This document shows, one piece after another, positions 60,193 to 64,000 of a stretch of DNA of 64,000 nucleotides (position 1 is the first letter of the stretch; each line of letters opens with the position of its first letter). Location of the stretch: contig CP136062.1 in assembly GCA_032622095.1 (NCBI GenBank), forward strand, positions 154,374,875 through 154,438,874, written 5' to 3'. The DNA is from Siphonodentalium dalli (lineage: Eukaryota; Mollusca; Scaphopoda; Gadilida; Siphonodentaliidae). The notes beneath the pieces are model-generated. The model was not told the DNA's origin and did not search any database. It worked only from the letters and a program-made list of their open reading frames with translations. A program made the translations under genes and the position numbers.

Positions 60193-61548
60193 CAGGGCAC
60201 ATTTTCATGAAGCTTAAGGACTTAAGACGATCTTATAAGGGACTTAATCTAAGATGTAAGGTGGATCTTATGATGTCACTTTTCCGTTTCACGAACGCGT
60301 TTCATAAAACAATCTTAAGTCCATCTTAAGTAGAAAGTTAAGTTCCCGCGCTTTTAGGCTGGCTCTCGACAATTTGTTACAGCTATGCGCAGAAAATATT
60401 GGTTCTGTGTATGCTATAATAATGCCTGGGAACATTATTTGGTGATAGACAATAGGGCGTGTCTAGGCTAGCATAATGATGATATTGTAATGAAAGGGGA
60501 GATAATCATAATATAGTGATTGGTGTATAATGCATGTGCGCGCCTTCTAACATATATGTCAGATTCCACGCATACATATATGCATGCTTCAATACCTATT
60601 ATATACTAACAGAACGATTATTTAAGTTATTAAAGGGACATTATAACTCTGGAGGTGAACCTTCACCAATTGCACATGCCACTAATGCCAGGGCATATGT
60701 TAGCTCCTTTTTGGGTTGCTGGTATTATAGGTTCTAATACATTATCCGTCTTTGAAACATTTTAGTAAAGAGCGTTTATAATTAACAACACGTGAATAGA
60801 TGGTTCATAGTGACATATGTTTTATATATATGTTATTTGCGATATTGTTTTATTTCATATTTAATAAAAATGTGGTGTAGATGTAATAAATGTCTGAGAT
60901 TCACGTCGGTGGATCATGATAAAATATACGGGTTTATTGTTTGTTATTATCCTTCCGATATATATACTGAGTACATATTTATCAAACAGATAAGTCACTA
61001 TTATCATAGACGAGAAAAGTTTCGGACCAATTGTCACATGCAACATGATTACTGTTTACAGTACGATTGCGTGATTTGAGTAGCAAATAATGTCAAAGTC
61101 TATGAAAATGTATTCTTTTTGTTACAGCATGTACAGTCGGGTCTTGGCTGTTTACAGTTAGTATAGTGCATGGACACCCGGTCACACCCAGGGGATCGCG
61201 CAACTACTGGTCACGCCCCTGCTATAGCGTGCCAGTTGGTTATTAATTACTACCATTTCCGAAACATCCCTCCGTGTTCGCAAGATGTTATTCAGTTAAA
61301 TTTATTTATTATAACATACACGAACAAGATCCCATCCATATTTCCGACAAAAGGCGGATCATAACTTGGGTCTTATAACGTTAAGATTATGTTAAGACAC
61401 CTCACACAAGACTTAAAGTTAAGACCATATTAAGTTAGGACCTTGTTCGTGAAACGCACCTATGACTGAAGTTTGAACTTATGACCATCATAAGTCCCAA
61501 CTATATATGTCAAAAGTTGCTTTCATGAAACTGGGCCCAGTATTCTAA
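60193..61548. mobile_element. Possible MITE or composite with TTTCATGAA termini
   Basis: Left AGGGCACATTTTCATGAAGC and right GCTTTCATGAAACTGGGCCC are inverse and resemble the end at 27291-27305. CTTAAGAT/ATCTTAAG motifs are dense inside each end (60215-60330 and 61370-61500). The centre (60400-61350) has no recognised gene; the frame at 60792-61079 has no domain. Two old elements in opposite orientation are an alternative. Confidence 0.45.
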
Positions 61549-62210
61549 TTCACTCTGCAAACAGGTAAATCCAATTTCCGAGGCGCTGATCGGTCAATTG
61601 CCCAGGTGTAGCTGTCGTAGAATTATATGGTTATATGCCTTGACCACTGGCACTGATGCAATGCAATGCCAATGGCCCGTCCGCAATGTAATACCTGATT
61701 GGCCACGAAACTTACATTTATTAATATAATTTATACATATCCGATTTCATTTGTAGCTGTTTTACGTCGAATGAAGCTTGGGACTGATCGAGATCGCCAT
61801 GGACCTTAGGTTAACCGACAGCATGCAGTATCCATTGGATGCATACTAATGGTTACCACACAACAGCCCAAATAATGTACACTCCCAACAACGTTCCACG
61901 TCGGTATATCGGTCAGATTTAATTAAAATTTATGACATATCAATACAATGCGATTAGAGTTCAAATAACACAATATAATTAGTCTTGCAATCTGCATAAT
62001 TATACTCGTGTATTATGCGTGGTCAATGCCGTTAAACTTTTATATACTGAATACCCATTGATGAGTATTCATGCACCTTAAGAAATGTTCAGATAATAAG
62101 TTCATCCAGCTTGTCTGAACTTTTGCCACCAATAGATATGAACCATTCTGCGCTACTTTAATAGGTGAATGGAAAAAATCAATTTAGTATAGAAAGGGTT
62201 AACAGTCAAC
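61549..62210. other. No gene seen
   Basis: AT-rich, no recognisable repeats or exons. Confidence 0.4.
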
Positions 62211-62282
62211 AACTGAATACCGTTCATTATGAAGAACTGAATACCGTGCATTATGAACAACTGAATACCGTGCATTATGAAT
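62211..62282. repeat. 24-bp tandem repeat, three units
   Basis: AACTGAATACCGTGCATTAT units start at 62211, 62235 and 62259; the first has minor changes. Confidence 0.9.
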
Positions 62283-62654
62283 GCTAGTTGGTGGCCTCTT
62301 ACGTTGTTTCAATAACATATGAAGGTCAGATGTGCATGGGCAGATGGTGGGTGTCCACATGCAGGGTGGATACATTTATATATAATTATTTTCATTTTCA
62401 GGATGATATATACACGTGGTCGTCAATGAATAGACTATATGATATACCCCATCCACCAACCCGTGAACACAACTCAAACCAGATTTCCAAAATTGTCTCT
62501 ATCTCTGCCCCCAGCTATTGGCTGGAAAAAGTTAAACACTTTCAATTTTTTTGTTTACTGTGGAATGTAATCTGTTGTGTCGTAAAAAGTGTGGTTACCA
62601 TTGCTGAAACACACAATCTGCGCCACGTTATATATAAGTGCTCTGGCTTTTCAA

Positions 62655-63097
62655 CCCGTATAAGAAAGCACCTCGGTAAACCACGATGAATGTACCATGG
62701 TACTTTGGCCCAAATATCATGGTATTACCAATATTTACCACAGTAAACAGTGGTACATAACAAACAACCCATGGTTTACCGTGGTGAACGCATGAGGTCC
62801 AAGACCTTGCATTGCGGTATACCAAGGATTTTGTTTTGTTATGTGCCACTGTTTACTGTGGTATACCGTGGTATACTAGTGGTATACCACATTAAACAGT
62901 GGTACATAACACAAAATCATTGGTATACCGAGGTCTATGATTTTAGACCTCAGTCGTGCACCACGGTAAACCATGATTTTGTTTGTTATGTACCACTGTT
63001 TACTTTGTAAACATTGGTAATACCGCGGTATTTTGGGCCATTTGATTATACCATGGTAAATTTATCGTGGTTTACCGAGGTGTTTTTTGTATAAGGG
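62655..63097. mobile_element. ~443-bp palindromic foldback element built from GGTATACC-like blocks
   Basis: CCCGTATAAG at the left is inverse to the right end GTATAAGGG. Both continue as CACCTCGGTAAACCACGAT. Arms match most of the way to a centre near 62874. CCACTGTTTA (62846-62855) mirrors TAAACAGTGG (62893-62902). GGTATACC, GGTTTACC and CCATGG blocks recur on each arm. No gene is inside; frames are short. Confidence 0.85.
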
Positions 63098-63210
63098 AAT
63101 GAATCAACTAGTTTCAAGTAGCTTTGTTTGTGGAAGATATTAGTTTTTGAAAGAAAAAAAAACTGTCATTTTTACCAATGCAGAAATAAGCCATATCTGT
63201 GTTATATTAA

Positions 63211-63336
63211 AGATGGTCTATCTTTTCCCTGCAAGCTTTATATAGATTCGAGGGTATAACATAATAGATTTTATTTATAACATCTTATGACCTTCGTGAG
63301 AGAGTTTTAGATTAAAAATATGTTGGAAGACCATCT
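63211..63336. mobile_element. 126-bp element, AGATGGTCT termini, TTAA-flanked
   Basis: AGATGGTCT at 63211 is inverse to AGACCATCT ending at 63336. TTAA stands on both sides (63207-63210 and 63337-63340). The inverted repeats are only 9 bp, so this is a modest call. Confidence 0.55.
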
Positions 63337-63553
63337 TTAAGTGTTCTGGCTTTTCAATGCACGTCCTCACTTTCTTTTGGGGATAGATAAGGAGAGATCG
63401 AATCGAACACGCTTGATTTACCATTAACAAACTTAGAACTCCTAAAATAACTGGTCGGCGCTACTGGCACCCTTATAAAGGCGTACAAGTATATTTACAC
63501 ACTGTCTGATAGTCTCGATATCCTCCCCCGCCAAAAGGTAGGACATTAAGTGG

Positions 63554-64000
63554 CTAGTGAGAATTTGTACTCGGAATGTCCGTCATGACATCCGGGAATG
63601 CTGTGGTTTGTACATTCTTCACAAGAATTCTCTTTGCATTTACGAGTTCATCTGCTCGAAGTGGTCCTACTCTACGAGAGTTATCTTTCTTTGCGTTGTC
63701 AGCAAAACGTAGGATCCACGAAGTAACACGACACAGTTTGTCAAGATTTGAGTATCGGTTAACGTCAATTACATTTTCGATGTTTGGCGGAATGTCACTT
63801 TTCAAATATTCATTAGTGGGTGGCGTATCCGCCTCACCTGCAGTGGTAAGGAGATAAATGGCTGGTTCTACAGGTAAGTTGTTCATCCGCCATTCTGGTC
63901 CACAAAGCCACATGTTGCACGATTTAAGCTGTTTTGCTGAGAGGCCGCGTGTTAGCACATCGGCCGGATTGTGCTCAGATGGGCAGTATTTCCAGTTCTC
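63554..64000 (-). pseudogene. BEL/Pao LTR-retrotransposon fragment, RNase H/integrase junction
   Basis: The minus frame is open from the window edge (ENWKYCPSEHNPADVLTRG at 64000-63944) to TAG at 63554. Diagnostic blocks are HNPADVLTRG, then WLCGPEW, then RYSNLDKLCRVTSWILRF about 85 residues later, then VGPLRADELVNAKR. These mark the end of RNase H and the start of the integrase in BEL/Pao polyproteins. The integrase Zn-finger and DDE core should follow but are not visible past the stop; downstream sequence does not resemble integrase. The fragment is therefore 3'-truncated or rearranged. Protease, RT and Gag, if present, lie beyond the window. Confidence 0.82.

Noticed and set aside
62288-62689. 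133-codon plus-strand frame as a gene
   Set aside because: It runs into the palindromic element, has low-information composition and no known domain.

Overview
This window is animal nuclear DNA: intron-poor, AT-rich and packed with eukaryotic mobile elements. There is no bacterial-style gene order. A CR1-like LINE carrying a 2A-like peptide, a BEL/Pao fragment, Helitron arrays and many small inverted-repeat elements fit a marine invertebrate. A mollusc or other lophotrochozoan is my best guess, but no single-copy marker fixes the species. Almost every long reading frame belongs to a mobile element or is an accident of a repeat.

Layout. 1-2.5 kb: a broken, intronless gene of an invertebrate multi-copy family (PIN-like core, Cys-rich tail). 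3.3-9.2 kb: a minus-strand CR1-like LINE with a 2,291-bp internal tandem duplication and a signal-anchor plus 2A-like motif before its endonuclease. 11 kb: a probable tRNA-derived SINE. 12.3-16.6 kb: the only plausible host gene, two minus-strand exons joined in phase, ending in a PGAATTV repeat and a GPI-anchor-like tail. A TTAA-flanked MITE lies in its intron. 17-27 kb: an 84-bp in-frame minisatellite, a higher-order satellite, a duplicated ~740-bp element and older dispersed repeats. 27-33 kb: mostly unannotatable. 33.2-36.9 kb: a transposon with 16-bp terminal inverted repeats and a 6-bp target duplication, itself holding two elements saturated with ATTCGG motifs. 37.3 kb: a foldback MITE.

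39.7-59.8 kb is the main structure: twelve Helitron-type units head to tail. Junctions read CTAG directly into TC-TATACTATATATT or TACTATATATT with no host base between. The outermost bases are A and T, the Helitron target. The first unit is swollen to 6.9 kb by four copies of an unrecognised ORF-bearing element, two on each strand. Later units form a higher-order repeat of about 4.81 kb, contain a shared ~122-bp internal satellite, and include a chimeric unit and a second terminus type. A 796-bp MITE is nested in the second unit.

60-64 kb: old MITE termini, a ~443-bp palindrome built from GGTATACC-like blocks, a small TTAA-flanked element, and a minus-strand BEL/Pao RNase H/integrase-junction fragment running off the window end.

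What works together: very little as a host pathway. The window is best read as layered transposon history, with the Helitron concatemer as the most informative part. All family names come from motif reading; no database search was possible.
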